A stretch of 64,000 nucleotides of DNA, from NCBI RefSeq assembly GCF_027924405.1, contig NZ_AP026978.1:2728001-2792000 (forward strand), given 5' to 3'. Position 1 is the first letter of the stretch, and the number at the start of each line of letters is the position of its first letter. Both the position numbers and the translations under genes were made by a program. The notes beneath the pieces are model-generated. The model ran no database searches, had not been told where the DNA came from, and saw nothing but the letters and a program-made list of their open reading frames with translations. Shown piece after piece: positions 33,952 to 42,108 of the stretch. This DNA comes from Nocardia sputorum. GTDB taxonomy: Bacteria > Actinomycetota > Actinomycetes > Mycobacteriales > Mycobacteriaceae.

Positions 33952-34929
33952 TCATTCGGTGACCTCGGCGAGCAGGGAATCCCACCGGCGCAGGAAGACC
34001 TCGAGGCCGTAGTGCTCCAGCGCGAACTGCCGTCCCGATTTGCCCGCGAGCACCGCCAGGTCGGGTTCGTGGAGGAATTCCCGGAATTTCGCGGTGAGCA
34101 CCGCGATGTCGGTGGAGATGGCGCCTGCTTCCGGCGGCACGGCCGAGACGGCCTCGGTGGTGGCCAGGGCTACCACCGGCATGGCCAGGTGCATGGCTTC
34201 CAGGAGAGATAATCCCAGTGAGGTCCAGCGCGCGGTGTGCAGATACACCCGCCTGCGGGCCATTTCCGGATGCAATGCCGATTGCGGGAAGTCGCCGATT
34301 CCGCGAATGGGGTGTGCGGTGGGCCGGTGCGCTGTGAATTCGTCGGCTCCGATGCCGTACAGATCGATCGGCCCCGCCATCGCGAAGTCCGGCAACAGAT
34401 CACTTCCCGTGATCCTCCCGCGCCGCGCCGGCTCGTTGATCAGTGCCACGCCGTGCGGCAGTTCGCCGGTGTAGCGCGCGCCGGGGTCGACGATGCCGTG
34501 CGGCACGACCCGGGTGGGCGCGCGTCCGCTGTCCCACATCAAATCGTTGAAATGGGTGACGTGCACGATCGGGATGTCGGCGCGATCCGCCAGCGGATGC
34601 GTGGTGGTGGCCGCGCTGGGACGCGGAGTGTTGTGCTCGACGTAGATCGCCGGGATGTCGGCGCCGGGACGCCGACCGAGCCATCGTTCGGCGAGGTCGA
34701 TCTCCTCCGGACGCTGGAGCACGACGACGTCCGGCTCCGCTTCGCGCAACGCGTCCGCGGGCACCTCCCGCACGGACGGCCAGTCGCGGCCGCACCGGCC
34801 GCGCCCCCACGGCCCGCCGCCGTCCACCACGGGTACGAGGTAACGGTGCGGCCCTTGCACGAACGACGTCGTCCACGAGCCGTGCACGTGCCACAACAGC
34901 ACCGTGAGCCCCTCGGTCATTGCGGCCAT
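33952..34929 (-). CDS. Glycosyltransferase (GT-B-like), operon leader
   Basis: The 325-residue protein reads VLLWHVHGSWTTSFVQGPHRYLVPV at the start, then VVVLQRPEEIDLAERWLG and a C-terminal RRRVYLHTARWTSLGLSLLEAMHLAMPVVAL. The last block, with LSLLEAM, corresponds to the GT-B donor-site EX7E-type region, so I call it a retaining glycosyltransferase. It is similar in style to teichoic-acid or capsule transferases. It is the first gene of the minus-strand operon, divergent from the aldehyde dehydrogenase. ATG 34929 or 34920 may be the start. The short promoter region (34930-35090) shows no operator that stands out. Confidence 0.7.
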   Translation of the reverse strand: MAAMTEGLTVLLWHVHGSWTTSFVQGPHRYLVPVVDGGGPWGRGRCGRDWPSVREVPADALREAEPDVVVLQRPEEIDLAERWLGRRPGADIPAIYVEHNTPRPSAATTTHPLADRADIPIVHVTHFNDLMWDSGRAPTRVVPHGIVDPGARYTGELPHGVALINEPARRGRITGSDLLPDFAMAGPIDLYGIGADEFTAHRPTAHPIRGIGDFPQSALHPEMARRRVYLHTARWTSLGLSLLEAMHLAMPVVALATTEAVSAVPPEAGAISTDIAVLTAKFREFLHEPDLAVLAGKSGRQFALEHYGLEVFLRRWDSLLAEVTE

Positions 34930-35090
34930 ATCGGTAGCTCTTGCCTATTATTTTCGGATCAAACCTGGTCACGTGCCCGGCAGCGACCCAGCCCGGGGGG
35001 CGTCGAACGTCCCGGCGCAGCTGGGCGGCGGCACCGATCCGGCTGCGGCCCGGCGGGTTTGAACCGGAAATGCGCGGCAATGGCCGCGGT

Positions 35091-36482
35091 ATGAGCGCAC
35101 CGAACGCTGTCCCGTCCGCCACCGGGCTCCGGGCTTCCGAAACGATCGAGATCTTCGATCCCGCCACCGGTGCCGCCGTCGGCACGGTTCCCATGGCCGA
35201 TGCCGCGGAAATAGATCAGAAGATGGAGTCCGCCAACCGCGTTCAGCGGGGGTGGGCGCGGACACCGGCGGCCGAGCGGGCCGCCGCGCTCCGCGCCGGT
35301 GCCGCGCTGCTACGCGAGCGGGCCGATGAACTCGCCGAACTGAACCGCGCCGAAACCGGACGTCCGCACTCCGAGAGCAGGGAAGGAGTGCTGGCCGGCG
35401 CCGCGACCTTGGAGCAATACGCCGAAATCGGCCCGCTGCATCGGGGACGAAGCTTGCAGGGTGGTTTCGACGCCACCGACCTCATGGTGTGGGAGCCTCG
35501 CGGCGTCGTCGTAGCGCTGACGCCGTGGAACGATCCCGTGGCCGTATCCTGCGGTCTGCTCGGCGCGGGGCTGGTCACCGGAAACACGGTCGTGTACAAG
35601 CCGAGCGAACGCGCACCGCATACCGGCGCTCTGCTCGGTGATCTGCTCGCCCGTGGACTCCCGGAGGGGGTGCTGCAGACGATACAAGGCGATGGCAGGG
35701 TCGGCGCGCTGCTCGCCGCACGGTCCGATGTGGACGTCATCGCGCATGTCGGCAGCACGGCCACCGGGCGGTCGATCGCGCGCAGCGCCGCGGTCACGGG
35801 CACCAAGGCGCTGCTGGAGAACGGCGGCAACGACGCGCTGATCGTCGACGCGGGGCTGGATCCCGTCTGGGCCGCCGGTCAAGCCGCGCTCGGCGCGTTC
35901 GCGAACGCCGGTCAGATCTGCGTGTCCGTCGAACGGATCTTCGCGCATCGGGAAGTCGCCGAGCCCTTCCTGGCGGCGCTGCTGGCCGAAGCCGAGTCCA
36001 GGAAGGTGGCGCCGCTGGTCGACCGGCGCCACCGCGAGCAGGTCCACGCCCACGTGCGCGATGCCGTGGACGACGGCGCCGAACTGCTGACGGGCGGAGT
36101 GGTGCCGGAAGGCGCCGGTGCGCACTACCCGGCCACCGTGCTGGCACAGTGCGATCCGGCCATGCGGATCATGCGGGAAGAGACCTTCGGCCCGGTCGCG
36201 CCGGTACGGGTGGTGGATTCGTTCGACCGAGGCCTCGCGGAGGCCGCGACCGACGACTACGGGCTCGCGGCGACCGTGCTCACACCGTCGATGGCCCACG
36301 CCCAGCGCGCCTGGCGGGAACTGCCCGTCGGCACGGTGAAGATCAACGCGGTGTTCGGCGGCGCGCCCGGCGGAGCGGCGCACCCGCGCCGGGCCAGCGG
36401 ATCCGGCTTCGGTTATGGGCCCGAGTTGCTGGACGAGATGACCCAGACGAAGGTCGTGCACCTGCGCCCGGCCCCCAGTTAG
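35091..36482 (+). CDS. NAD(P)-dependent aldehyde dehydrogenase
   Basis: The 463-residue ALDH has catalytic E243 in LLENGGNDALI and C277 in GQICVSVER, with the ALTPWNDPVAVSCG and GSTATGRSI cofactor segments. It oxidises an aldehyde to the acid; the substrate is unknown. The gene diverges from the glycan operon with about 160 bp between, and the two GT2 genes follow on the same strand after 304 bp. Its link to the glycan pathway is positional only; a sugar aldehyde is a conceivable substrate. ATG 35091 lacks a good ribosome site; ATG 35070 is the alternative and adds seven residues. Confidence 0.85.
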   Translation: MSAPNAVPSATGLRASETIEIFDPATGAAVGTVPMADAAEIDQKMESANRVQRGWARTPAAERAAALRAGAALLRERADELAELNRAETGRPHSESREGVLAGAATLEQYAEIGPLHRGRSLQGGFDATDLMVWEPRGVVVALTPWNDPVAVSCGLLGAGLVTGNTVVYKPSERAPHTGALLGDLLARGLPEGVLQTIQGDGRVGALLAARSDVDVIAHVGSTATGRSIARSAAVTGTKALLENGGNDALIVDAGLDPVWAAGQAALGAFANAGQICVSVERIFAHREVAEPFLAALLAEAESRKVAPLVDRRHREQVHAHVRDAVDDGAELLTGGVVPEGAGAHYPATVLAQCDPAMRIMREETFGPVAPVRVVDSFDRGLAEAATDDYGLAATVLTPSMAHAQRAWRELPVGTVKINAVFGGAPGGAAHPRRASGSGFGYGPELLDEMTQTKVVHLRPAPS

Positions 36483-36786
36483 CGTCGAGCGCGCGCTCGA
36501 CCCGGGAACCGCGAGCGCGCACTCACCGACCCCGCTGATTGACCTGAGTCGCGCCCGGGTATGCGCCCGCACATGCGGGTACTTGTCACCGGGTGGCCCA
36601 GCTTCGCGCACGGGGAAGCGGCGGCCGCAGACGTGTCGAGGATGAGCCGAGCGCGGCTCTGGCATCCGCTGGGCAACACGTGACCCGGCGTGAAGTCCGT
36701 TCGGTCGTTGCGCGCTCGCGGGCCGCACGGCGTGAATTCCCTGCGGCCACCGTCGAGAGCCGGGAGTTGCTCGTGGGACGGTCGGC
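36483..36786. other. 304-bp intergenic region, nothing assigned
   Basis: No coding frame is convincing. The region contains CGCGCGCTCGACCCGGGAACCGCGAGCGCG (36488 onward), whose CGCGCTCG/CGAGCGCG ends can pair into a hairpin and may end the aldehyde dehydrogenase transcript. The promoter of the first GT2 gene should lie in the second half. Confidence 0.4.
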
Positions 36787-37671
36787 GTGAGCGGGCAGAA
36801 CGGGGCGAAGACGACAGTCGTCATCGCCACCCGCAACCGCGCTGCCGAATTGGTCCGCACCCTGACCGAGTTGCACACACTGCGCCCGCGCCCGGAGATC
36901 GTGGTGCTGGACAACGCTTCCGCCGACGACACCGTGGCGCGGGCGCGAGCATTCCCCGGCGTGCGGGTCGTCCCGCTGTCCCGCAACCTCGGCGCGGCCG
37001 CGCGCAACCTCGGCGTCGCGCTCGCCCGCACGCCGTACATCGCCTTCAGCGACGACGACTCGTGGTGGGCCCGCGACGCGCTTCCCGAAGCCGAGCGGCT
37101 GCTGGACGCCTGCCCCCGGCTCGGCCTCCTGGCGGGACGCACGCTCGTCGGCGCGGAGCACCGTGACGATCCCGTCAACGAACTGATGGCCACCAGCCCG
37201 CTCGGCCACCCACCCGGCCTGCCGGGGCCTTTGGTCCTCGGCTTCCTGGCTTGCGCGGCGATCGTGCGGAAGGAGGCGTACCTGCAGGCCGCCGGGTTCA
37301 GTCCGCTGCTGCACTTCGGCGCCGAAGAACGCTTGCTGTCCCTCGACATGGCGGCGTGTGGCTGGGACCTCTGCTATGTGGCGGCGGTGCGGGCCCACCA
37401 CCATCCCTCCACGCGCCGACCGCCTCGGGCGTGGCGCAAGCGGGCCGAACAGCGCAACAACGCGCTGATCGTCTGGATGCGACGGCCGCTGCGGCGGTGC
37501 GCGGCCGAGTCCGCCGGCCTGGTCGGCCGCACGGTGCGCGACCCCGGGACGTTACTGGCGGTCGCGGGACTGCTGCGCCGCCTGCCCCAGGCGTTGGCGC
37601 AGCGGCGCAGGCTGCCGCCGGAGATCGAGCGCCGGGCCAGGATCCTGGAACTCGCCCATGAAAGGAAGTGA
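36787..37671 (+). CDS. GT2 glycosyltransferase, first of a tandem pair
   Basis: The 294-residue protein has the GT-A fold: VVIATRNRAAELVRTL at the start, VVLDNASADDTV (39-50), the LGAAARNLG loop and DDD (89-91, FSDDDSWW). The C-terminal part, with an RAHHHPSTRRPPRAWRKRAEQRNNALIVWMRRPL stretch in pieces, is a basic, amphipathic tail like those that anchor GT2 enzymes to the membrane. It is paralogous to the next gene, with the same block order. Start GTG 36787 is inferred from the conserved N-terminus. Likely to act on the same glycan as the divergent operon. Confidence 0.82.
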   Translation: MSGQNGAKTTVVIATRNRAAELVRTLTELHTLRPRPEIVVLDNASADDTVARARAFPGVRVVPLSRNLGAAARNLGVALARTPYIAFSDDDSWWARDALPEAERLLDACPRLGLLAGRTLVGAEHRDDPVNELMATSPLGHPPGLPGPLVLGFLACAAIVRKEAYLQAAGFSPLLHFGAEERLLSLDMAACGWDLCYVAAVRAHHHPSTRRPPRAWRKRAEQRNNALIVWMRRPLRRCAAESAGLVGRTVRDPGTLLAVAGLLRRLPQALAQRRRLPPEIERRARILELAHERK

Positions 37672-37675
37672 CCGG

Positions 37676-38572
37676 ATGGGTACCGATCGCATGACGGTCG
37701 TCATCATCACCCGCGACCGTCGCGAACAACTGCTGGAAACCTTGGCGCACATGACCGCGCTCGCCGACGCGGCGCCGATCATCCTCGTCGACAACGGATC
37801 CACCGACGGCACCGCCGACGCGGTCGCCGCGGCTTTCCCCGCCGTCGAGCTCATCCGCTCGGCGGACAATCTGGGCGCGGTGGCCCGCAACATCGCGGTG
37901 GAGCGGACGGTCACGCCGTATGTGGCGTTCTGCGACGACGACACGCGGTGGCAGCCGGGTGCGCTGACCCGCGCCGCCGACCTGCTCGACCGGTATCCCG
38001 GCCTCGGCTCGGTGACCGGACGATGCCTGGTCGCACCCGATCTGCGCGAGGATCCGATCACGCCGGAACTGCGGTATTCACCGGTTTCCGGGCCCGACTG
38101 GCTGCCCGGCCCCGCCCTGCTCGGCGTGATGGCGGCCCTGTCCGCCTTCCGGGTCAGCGCGTTCCGGGAAGTCGGCGGCTTCTCCCGGCGCTTGTGGTTC
38201 GGCGGCGAGGAGGAATTGCTCGCGCTCGATCTCGCGGCACACGGCTGGTGGATGTGCTGGATCGAGGACATGCTGATCCATCACGAGCCGTCGACCTCGC
38301 GCGACGCGACCCATCGTCGCAGGCTCGGTATCCGGAACACGTTGTGGACGCTGTGGTTGCGCCGCCCGGCCCGCAGCGCCGCCCGGCGGACCGCCGCCGT
38401 GCTCCGGTCGGCACCGGCGGATCGGACGACGGCGGCGGCCGTCCTCGAGACGCTGCGCGGCATGCCCTGGGTCCTGCGGGAACGCAAAGTCCTACCGCCG
38501 CAGGTGGAAGCGGGTCTCGTGCTGTTGGAAGACTCGCAGCGTCGTTCGACCGCGCGTCGTTATGTGGGCTGA
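37676..38572 (+). CDS. GT2 glycosyltransferase, second of a tandem pair
   Basis: The 298-residue protein parallels the preceding gene: VVIITRDRREQLLETL, ILVDNGSTDGTAD (37-49), LGAVARNIA and DDD (87-89, FCDDDTRW), followed by EELLALDLAAHGWWMCW and a basic tail with HHEPSTSRDATHRRR. The two genes probably arose by tandem duplication and have diverged. An AAAGGAAGTGA ribosome site inside the end of the previous gene supports ATG 37676; an earlier ATG at 37658 would overlap that gene. Co-translation of the pair is likely. Confidence 0.85.
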   Translation: MGTDRMTVVIITRDRREQLLETLAHMTALADAAPIILVDNGSTDGTADAVAAAFPAVELIRSADNLGAVARNIAVERTVTPYVAFCDDDTRWQPGALTRAADLLDRYPGLGSVTGRCLVAPDLREDPITPELRYSPVSGPDWLPGPALLGVMAALSAFRVSAFREVGGFSRRLWFGGEEELLALDLAAHGWWMCWIEDMLIHHEPSTSRDATHRRRLGIRNTLWTLWLRRPARSAARRTAAVLRSAPADRTTAAAVLETLRGMPWVLRERKVLPPQVEAGLVLLEDSQRRSTARRYVG

Positions 38573-38772
38573 CGAGGCGTTTCGCCGGCGTGCTTTCCGG
38601 GCGAGAGCGCGGTCGCGTTGTTCCTCTGACCGCGGAATGCGCACGCGTTCCAGGTCGTCGAGAATGCGGAGAGCCGTTCGGGCGGTGTTCGCGCGGAGCT
38701 TCGATCGCCGTCGGCCGGTCATCCGAAGAGACGGGTGGATTCAGCGGGGCACTGGGGGATGTGCCGCTTTGT

Positions 38773-39576
38773 TCACTCGACTCGGCGGACCGGTTCTTTC
38801 CCTCCGGCTCCGGTGCCGCGCCACGGCAGGCGGCGAGATGACGACGGGCGGTTATACGTCCATTGGGCGACGGCGGCAACAGCCGAACCCAGCGAAACGA
38901 CACCCGCGAGGAGCGCCCAGTGGGTGAGGCCGGCGGTGTTGTAGGAGACCTGCCGGACTCCCGGTGCGATGAGGCTGCCGTTGCCGAAGGCCCAGCTGGT
39001 CACCATGCCGATTTGACCACCCAGATCTGAGGACCGTCCGAGCATGCCGCGCAGCTCGGGGGCTTTGCTGTTGACGTAGAGCACGGTGAGGACCACCAGC
39101 GCCGCGGTGACCACCGTGGACACCGTCGCGGCACGCGACAGCACCTCGGTGCGGTAGCGGAGATTCGCCGCCACCACGCAGACGGTGACGACGATCGCGC
39201 CTGCGGTGAGTATCGCCAGGGCGCCGCTGATTCGCACGGTGGGCGGCGGCGATGACGACCAGGCGTTCAGGAAAGAAGTGGTCGCGGTGATCCGTCCGAA
39301 GGCATCGGCGCGGGCTCTGCCGTCGGCGCCCACGGCGTTCAACCACGGCTGGAACAGCAGCAACAGCGTGACGATGCTGCCCGCCAGCGCGCCCAGGTAA
39401 CCCCAGTGGCCGTCGAGCGCCGACAAGGAGCCGCGGACACCAGCGCGCGGCTGCGCCGCACCCGGAACCTGGACGGGCCGAGTGTCCTTCGCTGACCACG
39501 GGGTTGGCTGCACGTCGCTCCGAATCAGAGGTAGGTCCGGTGTCGTGGACCGAGACGGACATGGCGGTCTCCGCAC
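38773..39576 (-). CDS. Four-helix membrane protein of unknown function
   Basis: The 267-residue frame has hydrophobic spans at about residues 58-78 (YLGALAGSIVTLLLLFQPWL), 115-137, 148-168 and 222-243. A polar, probably extracytoplasmic stretch with FGRITATTSFLNAWSSSPPP lies between spans 1 and 2. No known domain is apparent. The N-terminal 50 residues are polar and low complexity, and the start is uncertain. It converges on the end of the GT2 genes, 200 bp away; a part in export or regulation of the glycan is possible but not shown by the sequence. Confidence 0.65.
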   Translation of the reverse strand: MRRPPCPSRSTTPDLPLIRSDVQPTPWSAKDTRPVQVPGAAQPRAGVRGSLSALDGHWGYLGALAGSIVTLLLLFQPWLNAVGADGRARADAFGRITATTSFLNAWSSSPPPTVRISGALAILTAGAIVVTVCVVAANLRYRTEVLSRAATVSTVVTAALVVLTVLYVNSKAPELRGMLGRSSDLGGQIGMVTSWAFGNGSLIAPGVRQVSYNTAGLTHWALLAGVVSLGSAVAAVAQWTYNRPSSSRRLPWRGTGAGGKEPVRRVE

Positions 39577-39985
39577 TGCGGTCGTCCTGGGGACGGCGCG
39601 GCAGGAGGGTTGAGCCGGACACTAGAAGCCGGAGAGCCGCCGCAGAACTATTGCGATCAGCGCGATCTTGAATCCGGCGTCGCCACGCCGCGCCCGGTAC
39701 GGAGCCCGGCGGGATGGCCCTGCGGGCGCTGCGAGAACTGGCCGGGCCCGGCAGTCCCGGGACGCCGGCAGCCGCGCCTGCCGGATCGAGTGGGGTGACC
39801 GACTCGTCGGAGGGGAGAGCCGGTCACCCACAGCGGTTCCGAATCTCGTTGCGGCACATGGCAGCGCTCGTCTCGCGCCGTTCTGTGGCCGAAGTGACCG
39901 GCTTGCGAAGTCCGCAGTGCTGCTTGCTCACCCGCGCAACGGCCGAAAGATGATTCCGGAGACGTTGGGGAGATACAGTACGGCC
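39577..39985. other. 409-bp divergent intergenic region
   Basis: Longer frames run through here but look non-coding: they are Arg/Pro-rich and lack homology-like motifs. TACAGT at 39975-39980, six bases before the GTG at 39986, looks like a -10 element for a leaderless transcript of the SLATT gene. Confidence 0.4.
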
Positions 39986-40585
39986 GTGACAGAGCACCGA
40001 TCGCCCTTCGGCGGGGATCGCTCGCAGGACCTCGGAGTGCCGCCTTCGCTGGACCTCCGCACCGCCGACTGGTCGAGTTCCGATGAGACCCTTGCCCGGC
40101 TGTTCCAACGCGTCGAGGCGTATGCCATCGACGCGCGCGAATGGTATTCGCGCGACGGCCTAACGAAGCGGCGAATCAGCCTAGCCCTCACCGGGGCTAC
40201 GCTCGTTCTCGGCTTACTCGGAATACTGGTGCCGCTACTGACGACCGCCGGCATCGACGCCATCGATCCCAGCTGGGGATTCGTGCTGCTGGCCTGCGCC
40301 GCCGGCACTGCCGCGTTCGACCGGTTCTTCGGCGTCTCCACGGCATGGATTCGTGATCTCCGCAGCGCGCAGTCGATCAACGCGATGCTGTGCGATTTCC
40401 AGCTGGAGTGGGCGTCGGTGTCTCGTGGTCCCGCCAATTCGAACGGGGAGATCGACCGTCGGATGGGGTTGCTGCGAGACTTCTCCTATCGGGTCAACGA
40501 GGTGATCGCACACGAAACCGATAGCTGGGCAGGCCAAGTGCAGCCCTCGGTCACCGCGCGGATGAGCAGGTTCGATCGGAGGTAG
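39986..40585 (+). CDS. SLATT-domain two-helix membrane protein
   Basis: The product is 199 residues from GTG 39986. After a soluble N-terminus, VEAYAIDAREWYSRDGLTKRR leads into two adjacent membrane helices (ISLALTGATLVLGLLGILVPLL and SWGFVLLACAAGTAAFDRFFG), followed by a helical STAWIRDLRSAQSINAMLCDFQ region. This is the layout of SLATT domains, which are proposed pore-forming effectors in nucleotide-signal-linked conflict systems. Neither an SMODS-type nucleotidyltransferase nor a SLOG gene is adjacent, so it is an orphan; such solo SLATT genes are frequent in actinobacteria. ATG 39950 is an alternative start; the GTG is favoured by the -10-like TACAGT right before it. Confidence 0.7.
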   Translation: MTEHRSPFGGDRSQDLGVPPSLDLRTADWSSSDETLARLFQRVEAYAIDAREWYSRDGLTKRRISLALTGATLVLGLLGILVPLLTTAGIDAIDPSWGFVLLACAAGTAAFDRFFGVSTAWIRDLRSAQSINAMLCDFQLEWASVSRGPANSNGEIDRRMGLLRDFSYRVNEVIAHETDSWAGQVQPSVTARMSRFDRR

Positions 40586-40679
40586 CGGCGGGAAGCCTCC
40601 CGCCCGGATGGTCAAGAGGCAAGCATCGACAACGCGGTGTGGGCGCGGGCGATCGGAGCCTGCGCTCGCACGGTAACTG

Positions 40680-40713
40680 AACCAATCAGGTGACAAGATT
40701 GAACTGGTTGGTT
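40680..40713. promoter_or_regulatory. Operator-like inverted repeat before the SDR-PPOX gene
   Basis: AACCAATCAG (40680-40689) and CTGGTTGGTT (40704-40713) form a 10-bp inverted repeat with one mismatch across a 14-nt spacer. It ends 11 bases before the ATG at 40725, so it overlaps the expected promoter and transcript start. TetR-type proteins use such dyads; the partner is not adjacent. Confidence 0.55.
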
Positions 40714-40724
40714 AAATTCGTGGC

Positions 40725-41972
40725 ATGAAGCATGTTGTGGTCGCGGGTGGAACCGACGGAATCGGCCGGGCGGTCGCGCTGGAGCGCCTGGCCGAGGGCG
40801 ACTCCGTCGTGGTGATCGGTCGAGACGCGAGGAAGGGCGAAGGCTTTCTCGCCGCCGCGGAGGCGCTCGGCGCGGTCGACCGGGCGCACTTCGTGCCCGC
40901 GGATCTCAGTTCGATCGAGGCGACTCGCCGGGCGATCGACGCCGTCCGGGCCCGGTTCGCCACGGTGGATGCCCTGGTGCTGTGCGCCCGGCACTACCGG
41001 TCCGATCGGCTGGCGACCGACGAAGGCTTCGAGTACACCTTCGCGCTGTTCTACCTGAGCCGATTCGTGCTCAGCTACGAGTTGGTCGACTTGTTGAACG
41101 CCGCCGAGCGCCCGATCGTCGTGAATGTCGCGGGCCCGGGCAGCGGCACCGGCGAAATCCGCTGGGACGACCTGCAACACGAGCGCGAGTACCACGGAAT
41201 GCACGCCCTCGCCCAGGGCGGCCAGCTCAACGATCTGCTGGGCATCGAGTTCGCGCGCAGGCCGGTGTCGGCGCGAGTACGATACGTCCTGGTGCACCCG
41301 GGGGTGGTCGACACCGCCCTGTCCGGTGACTACGACGCCGAGACGACGGCCCGGATCGAAGCACTGCGGCGTACCGCGCGACCGATCGACGAAGCCATCC
41401 GCCCGATCCTCGACGTCCTGGACGATCCACCGGCCGATCCGCTGACCGCCCTCGCGCAGGGCCGGCCACTGGACGTGCACGGACCCGCGTTCGACGCCGC
41501 GGCGGCCGCACGGCTCTACAGCGAGACGACGAAACTGCTCGGCCGGCTGCAGTCAGCGGCCTCGGGCGTTTCCCCGGCCAGGTTGCGTCAGGTCCTCGAC
41601 GCGCCCGTCTTCGGTGTGGTGGGCACGATTCAGCCCGACGGCAGTCCGCACCAATCGGTGGTGTGGATCCTGCGAGACGGTGACGACGTGCTCTTCGCGG
41701 TGGGGGCGGGCAGTCGCAAGGAGCGCAACCTGCGTCGTGACGCCCGAGTGAGCGTGCTGGTCAACCCGCCCGAACAGCCTTACACCTACGCCGCGATCCA
41801 CGGCACCGCCACCCTCTCCGCCGAAGGCGGCCTCGAGCTGCGGGATCGCCTGGCGCGCAAGTACACCGGCATGACCTACCTCGAGCACAACCCGGAAGCG
41901 GCGGCCACGTATGGAGATACCCCGATGCTCGTCGTCCGGGTGACCCCCGACCGAGTAGTCGGCCGACTCTGA
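40725..41972 (+). CDS. SDR domain fused to a PPOX/F420-binding split-barrel domain
   Basis: Residues 1-250 resemble an SDR: VVVAGGTDGIGRA (4-16), FVPADLSS and VHPGVVDTAL (190-199). At the place where the YxxxK pair belongs (ALAQGGQLND, 161-170) neither Tyr nor Lys is present, so ordinary SDR chemistry is doubtful. Residues 284-412 form a split barrel of the PPOX/FDOR type: RLRQVLDAPVFGVVGTIQPDG, SVVWILRDGDDVLFA, RKERNLRRDARVSVLV and MLVVRVTPDRVVGRL. Such barrels bind F420, FMN or haem. The fusion is unusual. The gene is preceded by an inverted repeat and ends before a hairpin shared with the opposing MpaB gene. Confidence 0.8.
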   Translation: MKHVVVAGGTDGIGRAVALERLAEGDSVVVIGRDARKGEGFLAAAEALGAVDRAHFVPADLSSIEATRRAIDAVRARFATVDALVLCARHYRSDRLATDEGFEYTFALFYLSRFVLSYELVDLLNAAERPIVVNVAGPGSGTGEIRWDDLQHEREYHGMHALAQGGQLNDLLGIEFARRPVSARVRYVLVHPGVVDTALSGDYDAETTARIEALRRTARPIDEAIRPILDVLDDPPADPLTALAQGRPLDVHGPAFDAAAAARLYSETTKLLGRLQSAASGVSPARLRQVLDAPVFGVVGTIQPDGSPHQSVVWILRDGDDVLFAVGAGSRKERNLRRDARVSVLVNPPEQPYTYAAIHGTATLSAEGGLELRDRLARKYTGMTYLEHNPEAAATYGDTPMLVVRVTPDRVVGRL

Positions 41973-42011
41973 GCCGCACTCGGCTCTCTGCACCGACTGA
42001 AGCGCGTGACT

Positions 42012-42039
42012 TCCCCGGCTCGTCATGGCATGCCGGGGA
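42012..42039. terminator. Hairpin between convergent genes
   Basis: TCCCCGGC (42012-42019) pairs perfectly with GCCGGGGA (42032-42039) across a 12-nt loop, 40 bases past the SDR-PPOX stop and 70 bases past the opposing MpaB stop at 42109. Probably serves both genes. Confidence 0.5.
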
Positions 42040-42108
42040 GTTGGCCGGCGACGCCCGGTGACGGCGAACACGGTCGGGATCGGCGCGAAAGGCGTCCGCG
42101 AGCGGAGG

